DNA from: Fodinicurvata sp. EGI_FJ10296
Lineage (GTDB): Bacteria > Pseudomonadota > Alphaproteobacteria > DSM-16000 > Inquilinaceae
Direction: 5' to 3'
NCBI RefSeq assembly: GCF_040712075.1
Contig: NZ_JBFCVL010000004.1
Location: forward strand, 248,001 to 312,000
DNA: 64,000 nucleotides
How positions within the stretch are numbered: the first letter of the stretch is position 1; each line of letters opens with the position of its first letter. The position numbers were made by a program, and so were the translations under genes. The notes under the pieces are model-generated. The model ran no database searches and was not told the origin of the DNA. It saw nothing but the letters and a program-made list of their open reading frames with translations. Positions 53,338 through 62,163 of this stretch are shown piece after piece.

Positions 53338-54005
53338 TACCTCATTTTTCCGATAGTCAGATAATCGGCCGAACGTTACCCACCATGCGGACTTTCGCCC
53401 TGTTGCTGCTCAGCGTTGCCGCGACCGCGGCGACGGTTGCCATCCCGGCAAGTGGCCCCCGGGCCGAAATGGCCGATTATCGGCTCGACCCCGAGCATAC
53501 GACGGTCGCCTTCATGGTCAGTCATCTCGGCTTCGCCAAGACATTGGGGCAGTTCACCGAGGTCGACGGGACCTTCCGGTTCGATGAAGAGGCCGCAATA
53601 CTCGATGCCATCAACGTGTCAATCGAGGCGTCAAGCGTGACGACCCACCACGAGGCCCGGGACGGGCACCTGCGGAGCGGGGATTTCCTGAACGCCGCCA
53701 ACCATCCGACCATCACCTTCGTCGGGACCGGAAGCGAACAGACCGGCGATACCACCGGCCGCGTGACCGGCGACCTTACACTGCTTGGCGAGACCCGAAC
53801 GGTAACGCTTGATGTGACGTTGAACAAATCGGGTCAGTACCCCTATAGCCCGCCCGACGTCGAAGGTCGGCCCTACCATATCGGCATTTCGGCGAGGGCC
53901 GAGATCGACCGGTCCGACTGGGGCATGACCTATGGTGTCGACAATGGTCTCGTCGGCGATACGGTCGAGATCATCCTGGAGTTCGAGGCACGGCGCAATG
54001 ATTGA
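53334..54005 (+). CDS. YceI-family periplasmic protein
   Basis: A 223-residue exported protein with a lipocalin-like beta-barrel that binds isoprenoids or other lipids in known members. The signal region is MRTFALLLLSVAATAATVAIPAS (residues 18-40), and the domain starts YRLDPEHTTVAFMVSHLGFAK, with SSVTTHHEARDGHLRSGDFLNAANHPTITFV and TLLGETRTVTLDVTLN. ATG 53334 has GGAG at 7-base spacing and overlaps the upstream stop; ATG 53385 would give a more usual signal peptide. The stop overlaps the next gene by 8 bp. Confidence 0.9.
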   Translation: MIPHFSDSQIIGRTLPTMRTFALLLLSVAATAATVAIPASGPRAEMADYRLDPEHTTVAFMVSHLGFAKTLGQFTEVDGTFRFDEEAAILDAINVSIEASSVTTHHEARDGHLRSGDFLNAANHPTITFVGTGSEQTGDTTGRVTGDLTLLGETRTVTLDVTLNKSGQYPYSPPDVEGRPYHIGISARAEIDRSDWGMTYGVDNGLVGDTVEIILEFEARRND

Positions 54006-54789
54006 CCCCGCCGCTGCGGCCGGCGCCGATCCCGCAAAGCTGGATTGGCCGACCTTGCGCGGACTGGCACGCAGTCTGGCGATCTACTATGGCGTTCCCG
54101 GCCGCGGTTTCCGGCTGCGGCGCTTCTATCGGCAGTTTCTCAAACCCGGTGATATCTATTTCGATATCGGTGCGCATGTCGGGCACCGGCTGCGCGCCGC
54201 CCGCTCGACGGGGGCGACCGTGGTCGGTGTCGAACCCCAACCGGCCTGTTTTCGCCTGTTGACGCGGCTATACGGCCGCGATGCCGCCATTACGCTCGTC
54301 CAGGCCGCCATCGGCGCCGAAGTCGGGGAACTGACCCTGCGGATCAGCAGCGCGACCCCGACGGTCACGACAGTCAACGCCGACTGGATGGAAATCGTCA
54401 GCCGCGATCCGGGTTTCGCCGCTGTCGATTGGGACCGGACGGTCACCGTCCCGGCTACGACGCTGGACGCCCTGATTGCCCGTCACGGAACGCCGACTTT
54501 CTGCAAGATCGATGTCGAAGGTCACGAGCCGGCGGTCCTTGCCGGCCTGAGCACGCCGATACCGTATGTCAGTGTCGAGGCGCTGCCCGCCGCACCCGGT
54601 TCAGCGATCGATTGCATGCATCGGCTGTCGGCCCTCGGCGCCTATGATTTCAACCTGATGCGCGGGGAAAGCCCCGAACTCGCATTCGCGGACTGGTGCG
54701 GAGCCGGGAAGATGGCCGAACGCCTGGGCCGCGAGACGCGGTCCGGCGACATCATTGCCCGCCTTAATGGCGTCAGCGCCGAATCCTGA
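53998..54789 (+). CDS. FkbM-family methyltransferase
   Basis: A 263-residue SAM-dependent methyltransferase. The first motif DIYFDIGAHVGHRLRAAR is near 53-70, then VVGVEPQPACFRLL and the family signature TFCKIDVEGHEPAVLAGL near 168-185. It is the third gene of an overlapping trio with a CDP-alcohol phosphatidyltransferase and YceI. The substrate is unknown. It is only distantly similar to the FkbM protein at 45858, so the two are not a recent duplication. The 223 bp after it (54790-55012) hold T-rich sequence and no gene. Confidence 0.82.
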   Translation: MIDPAAAAGADPAKLDWPTLRGLARSLAIYYGVPGRGFRLRRFYRQFLKPGDIYFDIGAHVGHRLRAARSTGATVVGVEPQPACFRLLTRLYGRDAAITLVQAAIGAEVGELTLRISSATPTVTTVNADWMEIVSRDPGFAAVDWDRTVTVPATTLDALIARHGTPTFCKIDVEGHEPAVLAGLSTPIPYVSVEALPAAPGSAIDCMHRLSALGAYDFNLMRGESPELAFADWCGAGKMAERLGRETRSGDIIARLNGVSAES

Positions 54790-55012
54790 CGGCAATTTAA
54801 TCGAGAATAGTCGTTTACTTTTTACCCTTTTTTGGCGCCGGGTCTTGCCATGCGGGGGAGCTTTCTGCCACGTTGGCGTGAAAGACTGCCGGGCGGGACT
54901 GTTGGCGGGCGTGCTCGGCCCGGCACTCCGATATTCGGCAGGCTGCATTTCCTCGCCGACCGGTACGACAATTGGCCGTACCCAAGATTCAATCGTTCAG
55001 GAGGCTTCGATC

Positions 55013-56581
55013 ATGTCAACGGCAATCCAGCGGGGACTGACCGTTTCAGCCCTTGCCCTCATGAGTTTTTCCGCGACGGCATTGGCACAGACACCGCCGG
55101 ATGTTCTGGCCGTCGGTCAGGTCGCAGAGCCGCAATCGCTCGATCCGCATGCTGTGACCGCCACCAACGACTTCCGGATCACCGTCAATCTCTATGACGG
55201 GCTTGTGCGCTTCGCCTCCGGCTCGCTGGAAGTCGAACCGGCCCTGGCGGAAAGCTGGGAAGTTTCCGAAGACGGCACCGTCTATACTTTCAACCTTCGC
55301 GAAGGGATCACCTTTCACGACGGGACGGCGTTCAATGCCGAAGCGGTCAAGTTCAATTTCGACCGGATGCTGAACGAAGATCACCCCTATCACGACACGG
55401 GACCGTTCCCGCTATCGTTCTTCTTCAGTGCCGTTCAGGAAGTGGAAGTCGTCGACGCGTCAACGGTGCGGTTTCATCTCGACGAACCCTATGCACCGCT
55501 GCTGTCCAACCTTGCCTACCCGACCGGATTGCTGGTTTCGCCCGCTGCCGTCGAGGAATATGGCGAAGACTATGGTCGGAATCCTGTCGGGACGGGTCCC
55601 TATCAGTTCACGACCTGGGAAGCGAACCGGCAGGTCGCCCTCGAAAAGAACGAGGATTACTGGGACGGAGAACCCGGTCTGGAAGGCGTCGTCTTCCGCC
55701 CGATCACCGACGGCAACGCCCGCGTGAACGAGATGCTGTCCGGCGGCATCGATCTGATGGTCGAAGTCCCGCCCGATCTCGTCAGCACCTTCGACGAGGA
55801 CCCGACCTTTGTCGTCCACGAACAGGCGGGTCCCCATGTCTGGTTCCTGATTCTGAACATGCGCGAGGAACCGTTCGATGACGTGCGGGTCCGGCAGGCC
55901 GTGAACTATGCCATCGACAAGGAAACCATGGTCAACGATGTCCTGCAGGGCACGGCGACCGTTGCCGACAGCGTCGTTCCGCCGGCATTTGCGTGGGCCT
56001 ACAACGATCAGCTCGAAGGCTATCCGCACGACCCGGATCGGGCGCGCGAACTGCTCGAAGAAGCCGGTTACGGCGATGGCGTCGATGTCACCTTCCTGGT
56101 GACGCAGGGCGGATCGGGCATGCTCGATCCCGTCGCCATGGGAACCGCGATTCAGGCCGATCTGGCCGAGGTCGGAATCAACGCCGAGATCGAAAGCTAC
56201 GAGTGGAATACTTATCTCGGTATCGTCAATCCGGGCCTCGAAGGCGAAGGCCACATGGCACAGATGTCGTGGATGACCAACGATCCGGATACCCTGCCCT
56301 TCCTGACGCTGCGCACAGAGGCCATGCCGGACAACGGCGGCTTCAATTCGGGCTACTATTCCAATCCCGAAGTTGACGATCTGCTGGAGCAGGCGCGGCG
56401 TTCCACGGATCAGGACGATCGGGCGGCGTTGTACCGCGAGGTTCAGGAGATCGTGAACGAAGACGCCCCGTTGGCCATCATCGCCAACTGGCAGCAGAAT
56501 GCCGTGACCACGACGGCGGTCGAGAACTTCGCCCTGGAGCCCTCGTTCCTGCTGGATCTGCACGAAGTCTCGAAGCCCTGA
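55013..56581 (+). CDS. ABC transporter substrate-binding protein, family 5 (peptide/nickel type)
   Basis: A 522-residue periplasmic binding protein with Sec signal (GLTVSALALMSFSATALAQ). Family-5 hallmarks: EPQSLDPHAVTATNDFRITVNLYDGLVRF, the SWEVSEDGTVYTFNLREGITFHDG block, NPVGTGPYQFTTWEANRQVALEKN and VRQAVNYAIDKETMV. ATG 55013 has AGGAGG at 8-base spacing. It heads a complete importer operon (permease, fused permease-ATPase, ATPase). The substrate could be a peptide, glutathione-like compound or opine; motifs do not decide. Confidence 0.94.
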   Translation: MSTAIQRGLTVSALALMSFSATALAQTPPDVLAVGQVAEPQSLDPHAVTATNDFRITVNLYDGLVRFASGSLEVEPALAESWEVSEDGTVYTFNLREGITFHDGTAFNAEAVKFNFDRMLNEDHPYHDTGPFPLSFFFSAVQEVEVVDASTVRFHLDEPYAPLLSNLAYPTGLLVSPAAVEEYGEDYGRNPVGTGPYQFTTWEANRQVALEKNEDYWDGEPGLEGVVFRPITDGNARVNEMLSGGIDLMVEVPPDLVSTFDEDPTFVVHEQAGPHVWFLILNMREEPFDDVRVRQAVNYAIDKETMVNDVLQGTATVADSVVPPAFAWAYNDQLEGYPHDPDRARELLEEAGYGDGVDVTFLVTQGGSGMLDPVAMGTAIQADLAEVGINAEIESYEWNTYLGIVNPGLEGEGHMAQMSWMTNDPDTLPFLTLRTEAMPDNGGFNSGYYSNPEVDDLLEQARRSTDQDDRAALYREVQEIVNEDAPLAIIANWQQNAVTTTAVENFALEPSFLLDLHEVSKP

Positions 56582-56646
56582 TCTGACAGAGGGCCGGAAC
56601 GCGGCCGGGTCGGCGTCGGTCGCCGGTCCGGCCGTCCGGTGGCGCC

Positions 56647-57597
56647 ATGCTCTTCTATATCGTACGACGACTGCTGCAGGCGATTCCGGTTCTCTTCGGC
56701 ATCTCCATCATCGTGTTCCTGACCATATCGCTGATCCCGGGCGATCCGGCGACGGCCATACTCGGTGCATATGCAACGCCGGAAAACGTGGCGGAACTGA
56801 ACCGGGATCTGGGCCTCAATCACTCGCTGCCGATCCAGTACACGACATGGCTGTCTGGCGTGCTGCAGGGCGATTTTGGCCGATCCTTCGCGCTCAACCG
56901 TCCGGTTGCCGCGGAAATCGGTGACCGGCTGGGCCCGACGGCGGTGCTGGCGGGAACCGCGCTGGTTCTGTGCGCAATATTCGGCTTGATTGCCGGCACG
57001 GCCGCCGCCGTCAACCAGTATGGATGGACCGACCGGATACTCAGCGTGGTCGTGCTGATCGGCATTTCCACACCCTCGTTCTGGCTCGGATTGATGGCGA
57101 TCAGCCTGTTTGCGGTCTGGCTGGACTTGTTCCCGACCGGTGACATGTACTCCCTGTTCGGCGGCGGCGGGCTGGCAGATCTGCTCTGGCATCTGGCGTT
57201 GCCGGCGACGACGCTGGCGGTTGTCGCGACGGGGGTGGTGGCCCGGCTTACCCGAGCCACGGTGCTGGAAGTCCTGCGCCAGGATTTCGTGCGCACCGCG
57301 CGGGCAAAGGGCGTTCCGGAAAGCCGCGTCATCCGGAACCATGCGTTTCGCGCCGCTCTGCCCGCATTGATTCCGATTGTCGGCATTCAAGCCGGGTTCG
57401 TGATCGGTGGCGCGGTTTATATCGAGGAAGTGTTCCAATGGCCCGGCATGGGGCGGATGCTGGTCGGCGCGATCGGATCCCGTGACATTCTCCTTGTCCA
57501 GGGCGGCGTGCTCGTGCTGGCCAGCGCCTTCGTTCTGATCAACCTCGCCACCGACGTTATCCAATCCGCGCTCGATCCAAGGGTCAGACATCGATGA
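56647..57597 (+). CDS. ABC transporter permease, DppB type
   Basis: First permease of the family-5 importer, 316 residues with six helices. Typical parts: RRLLQAIPVLFGISIIVFLTISLIPGDPA, the DFGRSFALNRPV segment and the ATPase-contact loop FVRTARAKGVPESRVIRNHAFRAALPAL near 217-244, then EEVFQWPGMGRMLV. Its stop overlaps the next start by 4 bp. Confidence 0.95.
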   Translation: MLFYIVRRLLQAIPVLFGISIIVFLTISLIPGDPATAILGAYATPENVAELNRDLGLNHSLPIQYTTWLSGVLQGDFGRSFALNRPVAAEIGDRLGPTAVLAGTALVLCAIFGLIAGTAAAVNQYGWTDRILSVVVLIGISTPSFWLGLMAISLFAVWLDLFPTGDMYSLFGGGGLADLLWHLALPATTLAVVATGVVARLTRATVLEVLRQDFVRTARAKGVPESRVIRNHAFRAALPALIPIVGIQAGFVIGGAVYIEEVFQWPGMGRMLVGAIGSRDILLVQGGVLVLASAFVLINLATDVIQSALDPRVRHR

Positions 57598-59690
57598 CGG
57601 CTTCACCCTCTTCCGGGTCAGGGGCTTCCGGATCGCCCGCCCCCGGAACGCCGGCCAGCCCGACAATAACCGGCCGCGCCGCCGCCCTTGCGCGGTTGCA
57701 GGGCCAATGGGTCCGGTTCGCGGCCAACAAGACGGCAACGCTGGGCCTGATCCTGTTCGGCAGCCTCGCCGCCATCGCCATCGCCGCCCCTCTCCTGCCC
57801 CTGATCGATCCGGCGGCGACGACTCCCTCGATCGCCCGCACGCCGCCATTCTCCGCCAATGCGATCCTCGGAACCGACCATCTCGGACGGGATCTGTTGT
57901 CACGCTTGATCTGGGGTACACGGACCAGCCTCGCCGTCGGCCTTACCGCGACGGCCGTAGCGGCACTGATCGGGTCGACGATCGGGCTGATCGCGGCGTT
58001 TTACGGTCGCTGGGTCGACGCTGTATTCATGCGCAGCATCGACACGCTGATGGCCTTTCCGTATCTGCTTCTGGCGCTGGCGATCATCGCCGTGCTGGGT
58101 CCGGGACTAACCAACGCCTTGCTCGCCATTGCGGTGGTCAACATACCGTTCTTCGCCCGCGCTGTCCGCGGGCAGGCGCTGGCCATCAAATCGATGGACT
58201 ATATCGACGCCGCCCGCCTTTCGGGCTTTTCGGATTTCCGGATCATCGCCGGCGAACTGCTGCCGAACGTCCTGCCGGTCATCATCGTCACGATGTCCAC
58301 GACGCTGTCATGGATGATCCTGGAGACGGCGGGACTGAGTTTCCTGGGCCTTGGCGCGCAGCCACCGCACGCCGATCTCGGCAGCATGCTCGGCGACGGC
58401 CGGTCCATGATCTACACGGCGCCCTGGGTTGCCGTGTTGCCAGGAATGGTGATCCTGGCGCTCGCAGTCGGCATCAATCTCGTTGGCGACGGGTTGCGGG
58501 ATCTGCTGGATCCGCGGCTCAAGGCAGGCGCCCTGGCCAAGCCCGAACCGGCGACGCGCCGCAATCCGCCGCGCGGCAGCACCGCATCACGACCGCCGGC
58601 CTTCTTTACCGATCCGCCAGACACCTCGGGTGATACTTCGGGGCCGACCGCGGCGGTCCTGCCTTCATTGGCGATAACGGACCTGACGACCACCTTCGCA
58701 ACGGCGCGGAACGATCTGACGGCGGTGAATCAGGTATCCTTCAGTCTCTATCCCGGCGAGGCCTATGGGCTCGTCGGCGAATCCGGGTCGGGAAAATCGG
58801 TTACCGCCCTTTCCATCTGCGGGCTGGTCGCGTCGCCGCCCGGAACCATCGCGGGAGGATCGATCTGGTATCGCGACCGCGATTCCGGACCGATCGATCT
58901 GGCCGACGCCACACCTCGTGTACTGACCGGCATTCGCGGACGCCGCATCGCTTATATCTTTCAGGACCCGCTGACAACGCTGAACCCCGTGATGCGCATC
59001 GGCGACCAGGTGGCAGAGGGCCTGATCGTTCACCAGCATCTGACGACTGCCGCCGCAAGACGCGCGGCAATCGATCTGCTCGACGCCGTCGGACTGCCGG
59101 ACCCGAAAGCCAAGGCGGAAAGCTTCCCCCACGAATTGTCGGGTGGTCAGCGGCAACGGGTTGTGATCGCCATCGCGGTCGCCAACAAGCCCGACATCAT
59201 TGTTGCCGACGAACCGACGACCGCGCTCGATGTGACGACACAGCGCCGGGTGCTGGACATGCTGGATACGCTGCGCCGCGATCAGGGCGCCGCGCTGCTG
59301 CTGATCAGTCACGACCTTGGTGTGGTATCCGATATCTGCGACCGGGTGGGCGTGATGTACGCTGGCCGCATCGTCGAGGAAGGCCTGACCCGCGACGTTC
59401 TGGACCGGCCATCCCATCCCTATACCCGTCGACTTCTGGAATGCATTCCGTCGCTGGATGACGACCGGCCGATCCGTGGCATTCCCGGATTGCCGCCCGC
59501 GGTCGATGCGTTGCCGCCCGGCTGCGCCTTCGCCGATCGCTGCGATCAGGTCACGGCCGAATGCCGCCGGGGCACAATCGATCTTCGGCCTGTGGATTCA
59601 GCCCACGATCTGCCACGCTCGGTCGACGGTTCACATATGCGGGGATCGAAACATCAGGCCCGTTGCATCTTTGCCGGAGAACCGTCGTGA
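57594..59690 (+). CDS. Fused ABC permease (DppC type) and ATP-binding protein (DppD type)
   Basis: A 698-residue single polypeptide. Residues about 30-305 are a DppC permease: GTDHLGRDLLSRLIWGTRTS, AVRGQALAIKSMDYIDAARLSGFSD contact loop, GLSFLGLGAQPPHADLGSML. Residues about 305-355 are a Pro/Thr/Ser-rich linker. Residues about 358-698 are the ATPase with Walker A GESGSGKS (395-402), signature LSGGQRQR (515-522), Walker B IIVADEPTTALD and the oligopeptide C-terminal domain with CAFADRCDQVTAEC. The frame is continuous, with no stop or ribosome-binding site between the halves. Starts overlap upstream and downstream genes by 4 bp each. Confidence 0.93.
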   Translation: MTASPSSGSGASGSPAPGTPASPTITGRAAALARLQGQWVRFAANKTATLGLILFGSLAAIAIAAPLLPLIDPAATTPSIARTPPFSANAILGTDHLGRDLLSRLIWGTRTSLAVGLTATAVAALIGSTIGLIAAFYGRWVDAVFMRSIDTLMAFPYLLLALAIIAVLGPGLTNALLAIAVVNIPFFARAVRGQALAIKSMDYIDAARLSGFSDFRIIAGELLPNVLPVIIVTMSTTLSWMILETAGLSFLGLGAQPPHADLGSMLGDGRSMIYTAPWVAVLPGMVILALAVGINLVGDGLRDLLDPRLKAGALAKPEPATRRNPPRGSTASRPPAFFTDPPDTSGDTSGPTAAVLPSLAITDLTTTFATARNDLTAVNQVSFSLYPGEAYGLVGESGSGKSVTALSICGLVASPPGTIAGGSIWYRDRDSGPIDLADATPRVLTGIRGRRIAYIFQDPLTTLNPVMRIGDQVAEGLIVHQHLTTAAARRAAIDLLDAVGLPDPKAKAESFPHELSGGQRQRVVIAIAVANKPDIIVADEPTTALDVTTQRRVLDMLDTLRRDQGAALLLISHDLGVVSDICDRVGVMYAGRIVEEGLTRDVLDRPSHPYTRRLLECIPSLDDDRPIRGIPGLPPAVDALPPGCAFADRCDQVTAECRRGTIDLRPVDSAHDLPRSVDGSHMRGSKHQARCIFAGEPS

Positions 59691-60547
59691 CCAGAGACGC
59701 AACGCCTGCTCCTCCCCTTCTGGATGTCGACGGACTTACCCGAAGGTTTACGACACGAACACCGTGGCCCTGGCAGCCGAGCAGTCAGATGACGGCGGTC
59801 GATCATGTATCCCTTAGCGTTCAACGCGGTGAGGCCTTCGGCATCGTCGGTGAGAGCGGATGCGGCAAGTCCACGCTGGCCCGCATGATCGTCGGTCTGA
59901 TGAAACCTTCGGAAGGTACGATGACTCTGGATGGCCAGCCCTTGCCCGGCGCCGCCCATGGCCATCCTCGTGACGTCCAGCGCCGTATTCAGATGATCTT
60001 CCAGGACCCGCTTGGGTCGCTCAATCCGCGCCGGTCGGTTGGAGATCTGATCGCGGCGCCGTTGATCGGACTTCTGGGCTGGCCGCGTGAAAAGCGGCAA
60101 GCGCGCGTAAAGGAGCTGATGAGTCTGGTTGGCCTTCGACCGGAATTCATTCACCGACTGCCGCACGAGTTCTCGGGCGGTCAGTGCCAGCGCATCGGCA
60201 TCGCGCGCGCGCTCGCCGCCGATGCCGATCTATTGATCCTGGACGAGCCCGTTTCGGCGCTGGACGTATCGATCCAGGCACAGATTCTTGAGCTGTTGGC
60301 AGATCTGCGTCGGCAACTCGGGCTCACATATCTGTTCATTTCCCATGATCTGGCGGTCGTCCGATACCTGTGCGACCGCGTCATGGTCATGAACAAGGGC
60401 CAGGTTGTGGAACATGGCACAACGGCGGATGTACTCGGCGCACCCAAGCATGAATACACGCAGACGCTGATCGGCTCCGTTATGGGCGAAACCCTGAATG
60501 CGGCCAAACGATCCGGTGCCAAAAGATCGGGCGCCGGCCTGCCCTGA
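59687..60547 (+). CDS. ABC transporter ATP-binding protein, DppF type
   Basis: Second ATPase of the importer, 286 residues. Walker A GESGCGKS starts at residue 55, Q-loop FQDPLGSLNPRRSVG, Walker B LILDEPVSALDVS. The signature reads FSGGQCQRIGIARAL, with Cys where Arg is usual after SGGQ. The start is GTG 59687 overlapping the previous stop (GTGA). It pairs with the ATPase half of the fused protein to give the usual two-ATPase complex. Confidence 0.94.
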   Translation: MTRDATPAPPLLDVDGLTRRFTTRTPWPWQPSSQMTAVDHVSLSVQRGEAFGIVGESGCGKSTLARMIVGLMKPSEGTMTLDGQPLPGAAHGHPRDVQRRIQMIFQDPLGSLNPRRSVGDLIAAPLIGLLGWPREKRQARVKELMSLVGLRPEFIHRLPHEFSGGQCQRIGIARALAADADLLILDEPVSALDVSIQAQILELLADLRRQLGLTYLFISHDLAVVRYLCDRVMVMNKGQVVEHGTTADVLGAPKHEYTQTLIGSVMGETLNAAKRSGAKRSGAGLP

Positions 60548-60580
60548 TCGGCTCCGGGACTTTGGCTGACCGCGCAGCCA

Positions 60581-60826
60581 TCAGCCCCGGCTTTTGTTGC
60601 GGATAGCCGGGTCGATGCTGCCGGAAAGGGTCCGGCGGGTGTCGAACAGGATCCAGAATGCCAGGCGGATCTGGTCTGCTGTGCGCCGCGGCAGCGGTGA
60701 GCGCCAGAACACCGCCGCGGCCGCCAGCATCAAGAGCCAGATGACGACCATTGCACAGAATATGGCGATCAGCAGACCGATTGAGAGGAACAACGCCATC
60801 TCGGTGCTTCCGAAATCTGGGTCCAT
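60581..60826 (-). CDS. Small membrane protein of unknown function
   Basis: An 81-residue ORF with one or two hydrophobic helices (ALFLSIGLLIAIFCAMVVIWLLMLAAAAVFW) and a basic tail (RRTADQIRLAFWILFDTRRT). I do not recognise it. It is in the same direction as the three small membrane genes further right, 37 bp after the holin-like gene, so it may be the last gene of that group. Confidence 0.5.
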   Translation of the reverse strand: MDPDFGSTEMALFLSIGLLIAIFCAMVVIWLLMLAAAAVFWRSPLPRRTADQIRLAFWILFDTRRTLSGSIDPAIRNKSRG

Positions 60827-60863
60827 GGCCGCGCCCCTACCCGTCCTGTTTCACTTTGAATCC

Positions 60864-61358
60864 TCAGAAGTCGCCCGGCCCCGGGTCTACTGGTCCCCGA
60901 CCTGCAGGTCTTCTGTCTACTGGCCCACTGTCCGTTGGCGGTGTCGTCAGCATCCGCATGACAAGTGATCGGGCCTCAGGCACCTTGACGTAGACCACAC
61001 CACCGATCAGGGCGGTGGACAGGGCCTCCCACGGCGAACGCCGAACCCATAGCTTCAGCACCGTATCGAGCGCCGGATCACGCGACGGCGGCGCATCAGT
61101 GCCGGCGCCCGGCGGGGCAACCGCCCGCTTCTGCCGCGATCGGCCGAGGATGGCCGCGATACCGAGCAGAAAGAGCGTCAGGCCGAAACAAATTCCCGCC
61201 ACAAGACCCGCCGCACCGGGCGGGCCCCAAACGGGTTCGGCAAGTTGATAAGCGACGACCAGAAGAAAGCCGATCGACGCCAACAGAAACATCAGCGCCA
61301 GGACGATCAACAATGCGGACAGGATCGAGCGAATTATGGCTGCTTCCAGGTCCTTCAC
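60864..61358 (-). CDS. Holin-superfamily III / YqjE-like membrane protein
   Basis: A 164-residue protein with two strong helices (ILSALLIVLALMFLLASIGFLLVV and GAAGLVAGICFGLTLFLLGIAAI) and a Pro/Gly-rich basic C-terminal half. The order DUF883 then holin-like protein matches the YqjD-YqjE pair of other bacteria, so a membrane stress or ribosome-association role is more likely than phage lysis. GTG 61358 is chosen because it follows the DUF883 stop at 61372; the frame extends to 61397. Confidence 0.7.
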   Translation of the reverse strand: MKDLEAAIIRSILSALLIVLALMFLLASIGFLLVVAYQLAEPVWGPPGAAGLVAGICFGLTLFLLGIAAILGRSRQKRAVAPPGAGTDAPPSRDPALDTVLKLWVRRSPWEALSTALIGGVVYVKVPEARSLVMRMLTTPPTDSGPVDRRPAGRGPVDPGPGDF

Positions 61359-61371
61359 CGGGCCGCCCCGA

Positions 61372-61686
61372 TTACCGCCGGTCCAGAAGCTTGCCAAGCA
61401 GCAAGCCGATACCGAAGGCTGTCAGCAGGCTGACGAGCGGGCGGTCCGCGACCTCCTGTTCCAGCCGGTCGACCTGACGCCGCCCGCGACCGGTCATATC
61501 ATCGACCACTTCACCCAGATCGTCGCGCACATGCTCGGCCCGGGACCATGCGGCATTCTTGAAATCACCGGCCCGATGCCGGGCCAGGTCTGAAAGCGAC
61601 TTGGTTACCGCTGAAACATCGTTGCGAAGCGCCTCGATATCGGCGCGCAGCGCCTGAACGTCCTGATCCGACTTTTCGGTCGCCAT
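61372..61686 (-). CDS. DUF883 family protein (ElaB/YqjD-like)
   Basis: A 104-residue protein. The N-terminal 80 residues are a charged coiled coil (DVQALRADIEALRNDVSAVTKSL) and the C-terminus is one membrane helix with Gly motifs (PLVSLLTAFGIGLLLGKLLDRR), as in YqjD/ElaB proteins that tether inactive ribosomes in stationary phase. ATG 61686 has AAGGAG with a 7-base spacer; the upstream extension to 61737 is unsupported. Confidence 0.85.
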   Translation of the reverse strand: MATEKSDQDVQALRADIEALRNDVSAVTKSLSDLARHRAGDFKNAAWSRAEHVRDDLGEVVDDMTGRGRRQVDRLEQEVADRPLVSLLTAFGIGLLLGKLLDRR

Positions 61687-61819
61687 ACTGGTTCTCCTTT
61701 GCTCGGGATTATGCGTTATCAGAGGTGGGCGAGCCATCGCTGCGTGTCAATGATCCACGCGGATAGCTGATGATGCAATGGTTTCACGGCCTGGACTGCA
61801 GAGCCGCAATTGCGTGCGA

Positions 61820-62014
61820 CTAGACGACACCGGTGGCGAAGATCGCGCCGACGGCCGCTGGCGCGCCGCCGAAGAAGAATGACAGAATGAAGAGAATAAC
61901 GAAAATTGCGAACAGTATCTTCGCGATACCTGCTGCCGCCCCGGCGATCCCGGAAAAGCCGAGAACCGCCGCGATAACGGCAATCACCAGAAATACGAGT
62001 GTCCAGGAAAGCAT
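61820..62014 (-). CDS. DUF1328 small membrane protein (YtjA-like)
   Basis: A 64-residue protein with two helices: [22 protein letters not shown] and [19 protein letters not shown], the exact DUF1328 layout ([15 protein letters not shown] in the centre). ATG 62014 has GGAG with a 7-base spacer. Family members are often stress-induced in proteobacteria; function unknown. The frame extends upstream to 62251 but only this part is conserved. Confidence 0.9.
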   Translation of the reverse strand: MLSWTLVFLVIAVIAAVLGFSGIAGAAAGIAKILFAIFVILFILSFFFGGAPAAVGAIFATGVV

Positions 62015-62163
62015 TTTTTTCTCCGATACGAGTTGGTCAGGCAGACGATCGCACGCTCCCCGTATAACAACAACCGGCGAAGCATTCTGCTCCGTCCATC
62101 GAAAGAAAAATTTTAAGGTCCGTTCACCAGCCCCGTTGTTTTTGCGAGCTATCACATCCGCTG

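Noticed and set aside
45858-54789. The two FkbM methyltransferases as a recent duplication
   Set aside because: Apart from the SAM motif and the KID.GHEP signature their sequences and lengths differ widely.
60864-61358. Phage lysis cassette
   Set aside because: The holin-like protein is next to DUF883 and DUF1328 stress-type genes, as in YqjD-YqjE loci; no endolysin or phage gene is present.
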